Assembly (NCBI GenBank): GCA_002049455.2
Contig: KV918929.1
Span: forward strand, 99,310-163,309
Length of the DNA: 64,000 nt
Reading direction: 5' to 3'
From: Porphyra umbilicalis
Lineage: Eukaryota > Rhodophyta > Bangiophyceae > Bangiales > Bangiaceae
In this document: piece after piece, positions 9,706 to 19,947 of the stretch
How positions within the stretch are numbered: the first letter of the stretch is position 1
Layout: each line of letters starts with the position of its first letter
The notes under the pieces: model-generated
What the model saw: only the letters and a program-made list of their open reading frames with translations
Databases searched by the model: none
What the model was told of the DNA's origin: nothing
Made by a program: the position numbers and the translations under genes

Positions 9706-10533
9706 ATGGCGTTTGTCTTTACCGCCGTCGGCGTCGGCGCCCCCGCCGCCCGCACGTTGGGCGGCCCCGCGACACGAACCGCGCGCCCCGTCTTGGCAAC
9801 CACCCCCGCCATGGCCTATGGCGGCCGCGGCTTCCCCTCTGCCGACGCGCAGCGGGAGGCTTGGCGGCGGCGCAATGCGGCGCGCGCCGGCGCGGGCGGC
9901 CCGCCGCCGCCGCCACAGCAGCAGTGCGCGCCCGGCCGGGCGCCGACGCAGGAGGAGCTGATGGCCGCCATGTCAGGCATGGCCGCCGACTTTGTGCGCA
10001 CGTACGGCGCGTTTGGCAGGCCGCCCATGGATGGCCGCTGCGGGCCGGCGGGCCGGCAGCAGCAGCAGCAGCAGCAGGCGCAGCAGGCGCAGCGCCGGGC
10101 GCCGTCGTCGCCGTCGCCGCAGCAGGCGCGGGTTGACTGGGTGCCCCTGGCGGAGCGGGCCGAGACGGCCACCATGTACGTGTGGCGGTTGGAGGTGCCC
10201 GGCGTCACCAAGGGCCACGTCAAGACGGAGCTCAAGGGCGCCGACCGTGTCATCGTGATTAGCGGGGAGAAGGCGCGGCCGTCGGCGGCGGCGGCAGCGG
10301 TGGCAGGCGGCGTCGCCGCCGCCGCTGAGTCGGAAGAGGCCCGCACCGTGCGCGGGGAGCTGACGTATGGCACCTTTGCGCGGACGCTGCGGATGCCGGC
10401 GGACGCGGACTTGGACGCCACGGACCAGATCCGGGCGGCCGTCAAGGAGGGGGTCCTGACGCTGACCGTTGCCAAGGTCAAGGCCGCGCCAGAGCCCGAG
10501 GCGGAGCCGCCGGTGGAGATCCCCATCATGTAG
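9706..10533 (+). CDS. small heat-shock protein (Hsp20), probably plastid-targeted
   Basis: 275 residues from the ATG in an ACCATGGC context at 9706. The frame stays open upstream, but that part is low-complexity and has no better start. An Arg/Ala/Thr-rich N-terminus (ARTLGGPATRTARPVLATTP) looks like a plastid transit peptide. A poly-Gln/Ala linker lies near residues 118-130. The alpha-crystallin domain runs from about 145 to 260, from DWVPLAERAETATMYVWRLE through VPGV and GELTYGTFARTLRMP to the VKEGVLTLTVAK strand. The C-terminus EIPIM carries the I-x-I-type anchor that sHSPs use for oligomer assembly. sHSPs are ATP-independent holdases for unfolding proteins. The core has an Ala-rich insertion (about 195-210). 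I see no clear heat-shock element upstream. Single exon. Confidence 0.88.
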   Translation: MAFVFTAVGVGAPAARTLGGPATRTARPVLATTPAMAYGGRGFPSADAQREAWRRRNAARAGAGGPPPPPQQQCAPGRAPTQEELMAAMSGMAADFVRTYGAFGRPPMDGRCGPAGRQQQQQQQAQQAQRRAPSSPSPQQARVDWVPLAERAETATMYVWRLEVPGVTKGHVKTELKGADRVIVISGEKARPSAAAAAVAGGVAAAAESEEARTVRGELTYGTFARTLRMPADADLDATDQIRAAVKEGVLTLTVAKVKAAPEPEAEPPVEIPIM

Positions 10534-11277
10534 ACGCATGAAGGGCGTGCGTTGTCCTCGAGCGAGGCATTGGCGTTGGGGGCGAGTCCACCGAGGATTG
10601 GTGCGCGCCACTGGTGCTCCGTTGGGCGTTGATGCTTTGTCTTTTGTGGGGTAGTTTAGGTTCTTGTTGGCTAACCTGCAGCACAGCCTGCAGTACACCA
10701 CCTGTTGTCCCACTGTCGTGTCGTAGCAGAGGCCGGCTCAAAATTCAAGGTCGCTCGCCATGACCACTGCACAGAGCACCGAGGACAGCATACAGAACAG
10801 CGCACGAAAATTGCACGGATAGACACTCATGCTTCTCCCACTGCTGTGTCCCGAATGACAGTGCGATCCCTGCATCTCTCTATGGACAGGGTGCTGCTGC
10901 TCTCCACTCGCATGGTGGCTGCCTCGTGCCCTTGCCCCTGTTGACGAAAGATGACGCACCTAATCTACAGCCGTCCGCTCACCACTCGCCGCTGCAACCC
11001 GTTGCACCACTGTTGTCGGGCGGGCGTGGAGGCAGATTTGGAAGAGGCGCAAGGCGGGATTTTCGAGAAAACGACTGTACCCCCAATCAGGGTGAAGTAC
11101 GCACCGCCACCGGGTCACGCGAGACGGTGCCGCTCCCCATGTCCTGGATCCTATCCTATGAACAGCCGCGCACGGTCACCGTGGTGTTGCATTTGCGGCC
11201 GCACGCTCGCCGTCGAGATCAGCAGAGGCGCAACACGCGCAGCAAAGCTCCGCGCGGGGCGGACCGCGCCGCGGCGC
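10534..11277. other. intergenic, nothing recognised
   Basis: Between the sHSP stop and the hAT-type element. Several open frames exist but none has coherent composition or a recognisable domain. Confidence 0.4.
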
Positions 11278-12382
11278 TAGGGTTGCCCAACTGGTTTATC
11301 GTAATTGGTACAAACTGGTTTACATTGGGTAAAAATCGGACATCGCTTGCGAACTAGTTTCGGATGCAAAGTATTGGTCGAACCGGTTATATCAAGTATG
11401 AGAGCGTTGCTGTCATGTGACCGAAATTGCCTGTGCTCCTTGGGTTTAAGTGCGGGACACAACCCAACTTGATGACCTGTGCACGACTCGAACCGACGAC
11501 TTTTGTCTTCGTCTCTCACACATCGCACACGAGTCGTGTAACTACACGCAGCACACGAGTCGTGTAACGAGATGTATAACCCGAGGTATAACCACACTGC
11601 GCGCAAGTCGTGCAACCGCACCGCACACATGTCGTGCAACCATACCGCACACGCCCGCACAGGAAAGGGACGGCTACGTACGCAACACGCAATCATGCGC
11701 GAAGAGTGAAGGTGCATGCACCCAGCAGCCTCGAGTAGATTTGAGAAAGAAAAGCAACGACGAGGACCATTGCACACGCCAAAAACACAACATGCATAAA
11801 GAAGCAGAAGAGAAGGGAACTCCGCGCAGAGCAGACAGATGAACATGTCAGACGCGCTGCACACAGACAACATCGTACATACTGGCAGTTCGACTGACGT
11901 CCACTTTATCACCTACAGACGCATCACTCACAGATACACACCAGCACCTCCCCGTGTATCATACCATGTGGGTCGACATGACGACGAGGGAAGATGTCAC
12001 TACCCCAAGCGGTGCAGTAGACGGATGCCTGGGACAAGTCTAATGCCAGCGTGGGTGCAGCACATAGCATCAGGGCGCCAACCGACGACAGAGCGTTCGG
12101 CGGGGGGGCGAGGAGGGAGGTAGAACTGCATCAGGCTCGTAAGGTGTGGCACTGAGAGCGACAGAGATAATGGAACATGACAGGGGGGGGGAGGAGTGTA
12201 TTGCGGGGGTCGGCCGGGACTGGGAGAGCGGATCCCCCTCGCCCGGGATGAGCCGCAGCCCCCCAGTCTCATGTGTGGCTGGCGCTCTGCCGTGGCCCAG
12301 TAACTAGTTTAAAAACTGGTTATTGGCCACCGAAAACATCGGATGAACTGGTTCGGCCGCGCGAACCAATTGGGCAACCCTA
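11278..12382. mobile_element. non-autonomous hAT-type element, 8-bp TSD
   Basis: Left terminus TAGGGTTGCCCAACTGGTTT and right terminus (reverse complement) TAGGGTTGCCCAATTGGTTC form inverted repeats. They are flanked by identical 8-bp direct repeats CGCGGCGC at 11270-11277 and 12383-12390. An 8-bp target duplication and a TAGGG terminus are the hAT signature. The 1,105-bp interior has no transposase. It carries about five CACGAGTCGTGTAAC-like repeats (11520-11650), which resemble subterminal transposase-binding repeats. It inserted in GC-rich DNA between the sHSP and Hint genes. Confidence 0.88.
11520..11650. repeat. subterminal short repeats inside hAT-type element
   Basis: Successive variants of CACGAGTCGTGTAAC / CGCAAGTCGTGCAACC at spacings of roughly 25-35 bp. 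Candidate transposase-binding array, by analogy with hAT subterminal repeats. Confidence 0.5.
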
Positions 12383-12917
12383 CGCGGCGCGGCGTGGTGT
12401 ACGCGTCAGCAGGTGCTTACGTATCCGGATAGCAGCCTATCCACAGACGTCCGGCGCTCCCATTGAAAGGATCGCGTGAGCCGGGAAGCGGCGGCCGCCT
12501 GGCCGACTGCCGACCCGAGATTGCCCGAGGTGCGCCGCGTTTTATCCCCGCGCCCGGCGGCAGTCGCGCCGGCCCCCCTTCCCAGCCGTACGTAGGGCGT
12601 AGCTATGCCGGCCGACCGGGCCACAGGTGGCACACGGCCCCACGTGGTCGGCACTTGTGTGGGCGCAGGCGCGCACGGAACGCTCTTGTCCGGGACCGCG
12701 CGACGGGCGTGCGCGTCGGGTGCGTTTCGGGCGTCGGCGGGCGGCCGGTTTGGACACCACCCCGTTGGGTGTCGGCGTGTGGCTCCCTGCTTTCCGTAGC
12801 GTTCCAGCCCCTGTCACTTGCATGCGAGCGTGCCTCTCGGTGCCAACCACCTTTCGGTCCCGTCGAGCCGCCGTGCAACGTTCGCCGGCATCCTGTGCGG
12901 TGCGTGCCCCCACCCCG

Positions 12918-14375
12918 ATGACCATGTGTCCCACCGCCGCCGCCGCCGCCGCCACGGCCACCACCGCCGCCGACGGGCACCCGCCCCGCCGGTTCCGCGC
13001 CGTGGCCACCCTCGTCGCGGCGGTGGTGCTCGCCGGGACGGCGACCGCCGCCACCGCCGCTGTCCAGCCCCCACCGGCGGCAGTAGCGGCGGTGCGTGCG
13101 GCGGCACCCCCCCTCTCCCTGACGCCCGCAGAGGTGGCCAAACTCCCCCGCCTCCACGCCGTGTGGACGACCGCCGACGAGCCGCCGCGGCTCCTTGCCG
13201 CCGCCGACGATGGGCGGCGGTGCGCCCTCTCCAACGACTGGTCCGACCAACCGCTCTTGGCGACGACTCACGTGGTGGCGGGGCTCGCCGACGGCTACGC
13301 CGTCGCCATTGCCGGCCGCCAAATTTGTTCCTGTGCCCTCGCACGCACCCTCACCGCCGCCGCGGGCACGTGTCGGTCGCTCGACGGGGAGGGGCGTCGG
13401 CGGCGCGCCTGCTTCCCGGCCGCCGCCACGGTGACCATGGCCGGGGGCGGGGGGGTCGTCCGCATGGACGCCCTCGCGCTCGGCGACGAGCTCTGCGTCG
13501 CCGCCGTCGCCGGCGGCCGGGGGGGGGGCGGCGCGCCCCGCAGCAGCACGCTGTGGGGGTGGAGCCACCGGGACGCGGGGGCGGTCACCGAGTTTGTCGC
13601 CCTCACCTATGTGGTGCAGGGGGCGGGGCCCACCACTGGCGCCGCCGCCGCCGCCGCCGCCAACGCGTCGGTCGCTGCGGCGGCCGCCGCACCACGCACG
13701 CTCCACGCGTCGCCCGGCCACTACCTGTACCGGTCGGGCGCTACCGGCGGCGGCCTCGTTGCCGCCGCTAACGTGGTCGTGGGCGACACGCTCGCGGCTG
13801 CCGACGGCGCCGGCGGCACTGCCGACGCGACGGTCACGGCGGTCGGCGAGACAACGGACGTGGGGTTGTACAACCCCCACACGGCCGCCGGGGAGCTGAT
13901 TGTCGACGGCCTCCGTGTGAGTGCCTACACGACGGCGCTGCCGCCGGTGGTGGCGGCGGTGGCGCTCGCGCCCGTCCGCGCGGCGGCGGCGGTGGGGGTG
14001 GTCGACCCGCTCGGGCGGCTGTGGCCGGTGGTCGAGGCGGCCGCCGCGGCGGCGGCGTGGGTGGAGGGGTGGGGGGGGGGGGGGGGTGGGGGGGGGGGCG
14101 GGGGCCCCACTGGTCGGTGGCGGCCGGGGAGCTTTGAGTGGTGGTCGCTGCCGGCAGGGCGGCACGAGCGTCCCCTTGCGCAGCGCGGCACGGGGATTTG
14201 CTACCACGTGTCACCCCGGCGGACGGAGCAACCAGACGACGGAAAGTTGGGGGACTGGCCGACTGTCTCGCGCGGTGACCATGCCTCCACACAGCCACAA
14301 CGGACCGACTGTCTCGCGGCAGGTGGGAGGGCGGACCTGTGGTGGAGAATGGGAGGCCCGCACCGCTGGGGGTAA
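12918..14375 (+). CDS. secreted Hint (hedgehog/intein-type) domain protein
   Basis: 485 residues from ATG at 12918; a second in-frame ATG lies six bases later. A hydrophobic segment (VATLVAAVVLAGTATAATAA, about 33-52) fits a signal peptide. A short extracellular domain with several Cys (about 60-160) follows. The Hint module starts at the invariant Cys165 in RRACFPAAATVTM, continues through VVRMDALALGDEL, and carries the T-x-H box TLHASPGHYLY (His263). It ends near VDGLRVSAYTTALPP (about 340). In hedgehog and inteins, the Cys and His drive an N-to-S acyl shift that cleaves the chain. The C-terminal ~140 residues include a hydrophobic Ala/Val-rich stretch and a poly-Gly run from a G-tract at 14071-14099, so the far C-terminus is less certain. 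Hint proteins without a hedge domain are known from red algae and other protists. Confidence 0.8.
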   Translation: MTMCPTAAAAAATATTAADGHPPRRFRAVATLVAAVVLAGTATAATAAVQPPPAAVAAVRAAAPPLSLTPAEVAKLPRLHAVWTTADEPPRLLAAADDGRRCALSNDWSDQPLLATTHVVAGLADGYAVAIAGRQICSCALARTLTAAAGTCRSLDGEGRRRRACFPAAATVTMAGGGGVVRMDALALGDELCVAAVAGGRGGGGAPRSSTLWGWSHRDAGAVTEFVALTYVVQGAGPTTGAAAAAAANASVAAAAAAPRTLHASPGHYLYRSGATGGGLVAAANVVVGDTLAAADGAGGTADATVTAVGETTDVGLYNPHTAAGELIVDGLRVSAYTTALPPVVAAVALAPVRAAAAVGVVDPLGRLWPVVEAAAAAAAWVEGWGGGGGGGGGGGPTGRWRPGSFEWWSLPAGRHERPLAQRGTGICYHVSPRRTEQPDDGKLGDWPTVSRGDHASTQPQRTDCLAAGGRADLWWRMGGPHRWG

Positions 14376-16390
14376 GACGTGATGGAGCACGGGTGTACGA
14401 GCGCTGAGGGTCGGCATCATGTGGGACCCTTTATGGGGCGAGGGGGGTGACTGTGGTACTGCGAGAACCGCCCAGCCGACTGTGTAGGGGACGGTGGCGG
14501 GGGTACCCCGCCATACCGAGAAAGAGCAAGCATCCAAAATTTAGGATGCCCTCGCTTTGCCGACGAGGGCACCGAGTGTGCGGCGTGCTCACCTGGTGGA
14601 GACTTTGCAACTGTCGCAGCCTTGGGGGGGGTTGTCAGGGAAGCGGGGACCAGAGGCGCCTTGGGGGCGCGCCGGGAGCTGTGAGACGTAGCACGCTGCT
14701 GGTTCCGGCTGACCAAACAAAAGGACGATACAGTACGTCCAGAGCGTTCCAACTCATTCACCGTAGTAGGGGTGCTGTCAGGGGCAATGAGGGGTCCGGG
14801 CACGTGGCCCAACATTCAGACGCGCCGATGCGTGTCGCCCCTGCGTACTCAGCGGCAGCTGCTTGTGCGTCAATCGCGGCGTCTCGGTGGGCGCCACAAG
14901 CCGTGCTCTCAGCTGGGAGAGGGACAGAAAGCTCTGACCTGTCCCGCCGCCCTTGCTCCTCCACTTCGCGAACTGCCCCTGCGTACGCCCTGCCGCTCCC
15001 AACGCCGTTTGGTGGTGCCCTGTCCCCGTGCCTCCCCGTCCCACCCGTCCCCCTCACCCCCGCCCTCGTGAGCACGACCGATAGTGACGCGCCTGGTGAC
15101 GCCCCTCGCCGCCCCTCTCACACGGCAATGGCGGCGGCGCCACGTTCCGTCGCGGCCGCGGCAGAGGCGGCCGCGGCCAAAGGCCGCCCGCTGCCGCCGG
15201 CCCCGCCGTCGCGCGGCCGCCGGTCGCGTGGCGAACAGCCGGCCGGCCGCACCCGCCGCCGCTGACGGCCACAGCGGCGCGCCGGCCGCCGCCCGGCCGA
15301 GATGCGGACGCGACGGTCACCGGCCGCCGCGGCGCGGGCGGGCGACGCGCGGCGCCCCCCACCCCCCCCACCCCCGCCCGCCACCGCGGCGCGCGGCGGC
15401 ACCATGCGGCGACGGCGCAAACATTTGGCGGCGGCGGGGGTGGAGCCAGCGAGCGGCGGCCAGCCTGGTCTCCTTTGACTCCCGCCCGCAGCGGCCACGT
15501 CGGCGGCGGCCGGTGGCGGTCCGCGGGCCCACGACGAGCGGCGGCGACGGGGGCGACGACGGCCACGTGGCGAACTGGCCCCCCGTGGACCTTGTAAGTC
15601 CAGGACACTTTTTTCTACAAAGCCCACCACGGGCATTTTTCGACGCGTCAATGGCGCGGCGAAGCGTCGACGCGGTGTCGATGGGGAACAAACAAGCCGA
15701 TGGGCGACGGTGCGTGGCGCCGCCCCCGCCGCGCGCCCCGCCGCTCGCGGGGCGGTGGGGCCCCATCGCGCCGCGGTCGCCGCGCGCGGCGGCGCCCGCC
15801 CCGTGAGCCGCCCCGTGTCTGATGTGGGGGGACGGCCGCCGCCGTGTCGGTGGCGGCGCGGCGCGCCGGCCGCGCCCGCCGCCCCAGCCATTGCCACCCC
15901 TGCCGCGGGTGGTGCGCCCGCGGCCCCCCGCGCGGCCGGCTCCCCCCCGCTGGCGGTCCGCCCCGCCGCGACCCGACGCGTGGCCGCCACGGCGGGCAAA
16001 CGGGTCGTCACGTCGGCTGCGTGGCGCGGCGGCGCGCCGTCCATCCGCATCCCCCCCCCGCCATGGAGGTTCCATTGCTGCCTTGGAGGCGCCTCGTGCG
16101 TCTCTTTTTTGTTTTTGTTTTTATTTTTTTTCAACGGGAGGCCCCGGCGCGGCCGCGCGCAGCCGCCCGCCGCCGCGCGGCCCGCGGTCACCGCGGCGGC
16201 ACGGCGGACGGCACCGCCACGGGACGTGCGCAAGGTCGGGCACACGCGGCGGGGTGGGGGGGGACGTGCGCGACCGCGGGGCGGCCGACGGACAGATCCG
16301 CCGACGTGCGGCGGCCGCCGCCCGCGGGGAGCGGCGGCGGCGGCGCCACGCGGGCGGGGCGCCCCCACGGGCGCGGCAGGTGCGGCGCGT

Positions 16391-16437
<47 letters not shown>

Positions 16438-17473
16438 CGCCCCGTCGGCGCGCCCGACCGCGGCGGGCCGCCGCCTCGACCGACACCCCGCCGCCGGCGG
16501 CGACCGACCGACGCCGTTGGCGGGCGGCGGGACCACCTGCCCAACCCACAGAGGTGGCGGCCACCCCCCCCCCCCCCCCCCCGCCCCGCGCCCGCGGGGC
16601 GCTACGTCATTGCGTCGGCCGGCGGGAGGGGGTGCCGTTGCGGGTGCCCGTTTTTTTGAACGTGCATCGCCGCGGCTCGCGGCCGGCCTTTGCCGCGCGA
16701 GGGGTGCCGCGGCGCGGGCGTGGGGGGGGGGGGGGGGGGACGCGCCGTGACCCGCCCCCGACCGTCTGCCCGCACCGCCGCGGCGGCGGCGCCTGCCGTT
16801 GCTGTGCCCCGCGGCGGTCCGCCCCGGGACGCGTGTCCGCCGCTGCCGCGTGGCGGAGGCGGCGGCAGCCGCGGCCGCGGCGGCGGTGGGGGTGGCGCCG
16901 GCGGCGGCGGGACAACGGGCCGCGCCGCGCCATGCGGTGGGGGTGCCCACCCGTGGCGCGCGGCCGCGTGTGCGCGGGGCCGCCCGCGGGGGGCTGGCAG
17001 TGTGCCAGCCGCCGAGCCGCGCGGGGGCGGGGGGGGGGGTTGCGCCGGGGGGTGGGGGGGCTGCACCGCCCCACGGCGCACGCCGCGGGGGGTGGGGGGG
17101 GGGGGGTTCGACGACCCCGCCGGCCACCGCGCGCCGTGGGCGCCTCTGCGCTCGTGCACGCGCCGGGCCGGAGCCGCCGCGCCAATGGCGCGCGCCATCG
17201 GCGCCCGCCGTCGGCCCGTACAAGAGGCCACTGGCGGCCGGTCGGAATGGCCGCGACCTCCGAGCACCGCACCAGCGACAGCCGCAGCACGCGCATCACT
17301 GGCACCACGGGCATCCCTGGTACCGACGTCCGTGGCATTGCTGCATTGGCATCTTGCGGCCGTTGCACTTTTGGCACGCTTCTTCCCCTCCTTCCTCCCC
17401 TGCCCCCCCCCTCTCCCCCTTATCCCCCTCTCCCTCATATCCCCCTCTCCCCCGTATCCCTCTCTCCCCAACC
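14376..17473. other. 3-kb GC-rich intergenic, no supported gene
   Basis: Long open frames cover both strands here, including 701 codons on the minus strand from 17223, but all are Arg/Ala/Gly/Pro-rich and overlap one another, as expected at this GC content. Two small hairpins lie at 14533-14571. A T-rich tract is at 16107-16133 and long C- and G-runs at 16562-16581 and 16722-16739. The last ~100 bases form the pyrimidine-rich leader of the CAP gene. Confidence 0.45.
17385..17473 (+). promoter_or_regulatory. pyrimidine-rich leader of the CAP gene
   Basis: About 90 bases almost entirely C/T directly before ATG 17474, with four or five copies of a TATCCCCCTCTCCC-like unit. It could be the transcription-start (initiator) region or 5' UTR. 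Function is inferred only from position and strand asymmetry. Confidence 0.4.
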
Positions 17474-19018
17474 ATGACGGGCCCCCGCTCCTGGGCGGGC
17501 CGCGCCGCCCCCGCGGTAGCGGTGCTCGCGGCGACGGCCCTGGCGGCGGCGGTCGCCACCCCCGCGGCGGCCGCCAACGACTGCGCCCGCACCGACACGT
17601 TTTGCCTCGCCGAGTCGGCGCTGCGCAACACCAACGCCGTGCGCGCCAAGCGGGGCAAGGGCGCCCTCTCGCAGGGCCCCGCGGCGCTGCTGTACAACAC
17701 CGTCGCGCACTCCAAGCGGATGTCCGACTCGGGGACGGGCTACCACCAGAAGTTCCCCGACATTGACGAGGACTGCAACTGTGGCAACACCTTTTTCAAC
17801 GCGGAAAACGTCGGCATGTACAGCCCCGCCGAGTCGACGGGCGACGTCACTGCGCAGTCGATTACCAACTTGGAGAATAGTCCGCTGCACCTGAAGAACA
17901 TTGTCAATGACAAGTCGGACTTTGTGACGACGGGCGTGTACGTGACCGCCGACGGGGCGGTGTGGGTGACACAGGTGTTTGGCTACTGGACCGACTCGAC
18001 CGACGGGCGGATGTGCTCGTCGATGGTCAAGGGCGAAGCGGGGGGGGTCGTCGACGGGCCCCCGCGTGGCGTGACGGCTGGGGAGGACGTCGACGCGGCG
18101 TTTACTGTTGGGCCGGTGGCGCCGCCGGACGGTGGGGACGACTCGTATGGTGGCGGCGATGACAATGGCGGCGGCAATGGCGGCGGCTATGGCGGCGACT
18201 ATGGTGGTGGCTATGGCGACGACTATGGCGGCGGCTATGGCGGCAGCTATGGCGGCGCAACTGCGACGCCCGCACCGTCCGCCGCCGCCGAGCCCGTCTA
18301 CACCCCCGCCCCCGCCACCCCCGTCCCAGAGAGCCCGACTGGCACCACGAGCGGGGCGGGCCCGACGACCAAGGCCCTTGGCGCCGAGTGCGGCAGCGAC
18401 GCCGAGTGCGACACGGCCAGCGGCGCCTACTGCCGCCTCGGCTGGGAGACGGGGCGGACGGACGGCACGCGGTCCCGCTGCCGCGTCTTTGTGGCGCCCT
18501 GCGCGCCGTGCGCGTCGGACGAGCAGGTGTGTTGGATGGGCTATGAGTGCACGTCGATGAGCTCGGGCGGCGGGCAGTGCATGCCGGTCGGTGACGTGGC
18601 CGGCAAGGTGGCCTGTGACGAGACGGGTGGCGGTTCTCCGGCCGACGGGGGCTCGGACGGCGGCGAGGAGGGCGGCGACAGCGGCGACGGCGCGGGCAAC
18701 GACGAGTCGGATGACGGTGGCGCCGGCCCGTATGGCGGCGGCGACGCTGCCGCGGGGACCCCCGCGCCAAGCGTGTACCCCGGCGTTGAGCCCGACACGT
18801 ACGGTTCGCCCGACTACTACAAGCGTGGCGCCCGCAGCGGGCGCGGCTACGACACGTATTCCAAGCTGGCGGAGCTCCACGCGGCAGCGACGGAGTGGGT
18901 CAACAAGAAAACCAACGGCCAGCAGCTGGGCGGTAAGGGCCAAGCACGGTGGTGGTACAAGCACTTTGGCGGCGACAGCTATGGCGGCAAGGTGCACGAG
19001 GGAGAGGGGAGCGATTGA
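17474..19018 (+). CDS. secreted CAP/SCP-domain protein with Cys-rich module
   Basis: 514 residues from the ATG after the pyrimidine leader (ACCATGAC). The signal peptide AVAVLAATALAAAVATPAAA is followed by a CAP (SCP/PR-1) domain at about 35-190: ALRNTNAVRAKRGKGAL, LLYNTVAHSKRMSDSG, FFNAENVGMYSP, then the WVTQVFGYW-type terminal strand. Next come an Asp/Gly/Tyr repeat (GGYGGDYGG type, about 220-260), a Pro/Thr hinge, and a Cys-rich module (about 300-380, from AECGSDAECDTASGAYCRLG). The tail is acidic Gly-rich and ends with a Lys/Trp/Tyr segment. CAP proteins are extracellular and often disulfide-stabilised; the architecture suggests a wall or matrix protein. Single exon; Phe is coded almost only by TTT although other third positions are G/C. 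Molecular function unknown. Confidence 0.85.
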   Translation: MTGPRSWAGRAAPAVAVLAATALAAAVATPAAAANDCARTDTFCLAESALRNTNAVRAKRGKGALSQGPAALLYNTVAHSKRMSDSGTGYHQKFPDIDEDCNCGNTFFNAENVGMYSPAESTGDVTAQSITNLENSPLHLKNIVNDKSDFVTTGVYVTADGAVWVTQVFGYWTDSTDGRMCSSMVKGEAGGVVDGPPRGVTAGEDVDAAFTVGPVAPPDGGDDSYGGGDDNGGGNGGGYGGDYGGGYGDDYGGGYGGSYGGATATPAPSAAAEPVYTPAPATPVPESPTGTTSGAGPTTKALGAECGSDAECDTASGAYCRLGWETGRTDGTRSRCRVFVAPCAPCASDEQVCWMGYECTSMSSGGGQCMPVGDVAGKVACDETGGGSPADGGSDGGEEGGDSGDGAGNDESDDGGAGPYGGGDAAAGTPAPSVYPGVEPDTYGSPDYYKRGARSGRGYDTYSKLAELHAAATEWVNKKTNGQQLGGKGQARWWYKHFGGDSYGGKVHEGEGSD

Positions 19019-19947
19019 GTGGCGGGTGACGCGACGGGGATGAAGGAGCCAACTGCGCTCTCGCGGTGCAGCTGGCTGACTGGTGAGGGTTTTTTATTGG
19101 CGCGCGTCGTTCGGACCGGCCAACGCAGCAATCGACAGGTAGCATTGCCTACATATTTTTGTACAACGCAACCGGGCAGCTCGCATTCCATACCACGTCG
19201 AATATGTGGTTTGCCTGCCACACTCGCAAGTGAACCTGCTCCACGTACATTGTACGTCGGTCTTATATTCTGCGCACTCGCCCTGATACGATGGTCTGAG
19301 ACTACGCAGGATGTAAAGCTGTTGAGGGTTGAAGAAGCTCACTCACTTGCCTGCCCTCTCGTCCAGAGTCTCTGTTCAGGACAACGCTGACTAACACCGA
19401 CACTCGCGTCGACCACGGGAGATCAACTGACTACACTGTAATGCTTGTGTGCGTGCTGTTTGTCAATTTAGCCCAAGGCCAACCAGTGGTGCATCCAACC
19501 TATTGCGATTCCCTGGGCAACCGCAATGGGGGTGTCTGCCGAGCCGGCAGTGCCGGCTGAATGAACGAGGCACCGCGCCAGGCAGCCGTTGCAAAACGGA
19601 GGTTGACGTACAGTACTACGGCAGAGCAGCACGGATCTGCGGGTGCGTGTCGCGCCCCTCCCTAGGACCACGCAATGTTAGAGCACACCGTGCCAACCAT
19701 GCTGGTAGGACCGAACGCACCAATGCACAAAGAGCATGCAGTGTTCAACATGGCAAAACAGACAACATGAAAGACGAGACAAAAACCGAGACCGTCGTGC
19801 TCTTGAAAAAAAATCCGTCCTAGTACAGGCGCTGCTTCCCAAAGCACACCTCACGACAATGAGACAACACGGGAAGCAGTCACACGGCCCAGCAGACGGC
19901 GAAGTTGGCAACGCATTGCACTGCCAGGCACACGTTACTCCTACAGC
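19019..19947. other. intergenic between convergent genes
   Basis: Lower-GC spacer between the 3' ends of the CAP gene (+) and the phosphorylase gene (-). It should contain both 3' UTRs. No reading frame or RNA gene recognised. Confidence 0.5.

Noticed and set aside
11480-11500. TCGAACCGACGAC (reverse complement GGTTCGAGTCG) as a tRNA T-arm
   Set aside because: No A box or acceptor stem at the right distance; it lies inside the hAT-type element and matches its internal GTCGTG repeats.
12603-14207. 534-codon minus-strand frame over the Hint gene
   Set aside because: Shadow frame; the plus strand carries the Hint motifs and a signal peptide.
15118-17223. 701-codon open frame on the minus strand
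   Set aside because: Composition is almost only Arg, Ala, Gly and Pro, there is no domain, and overlapping frames of similar length exist on the other strand. Expected by chance at this GC content.
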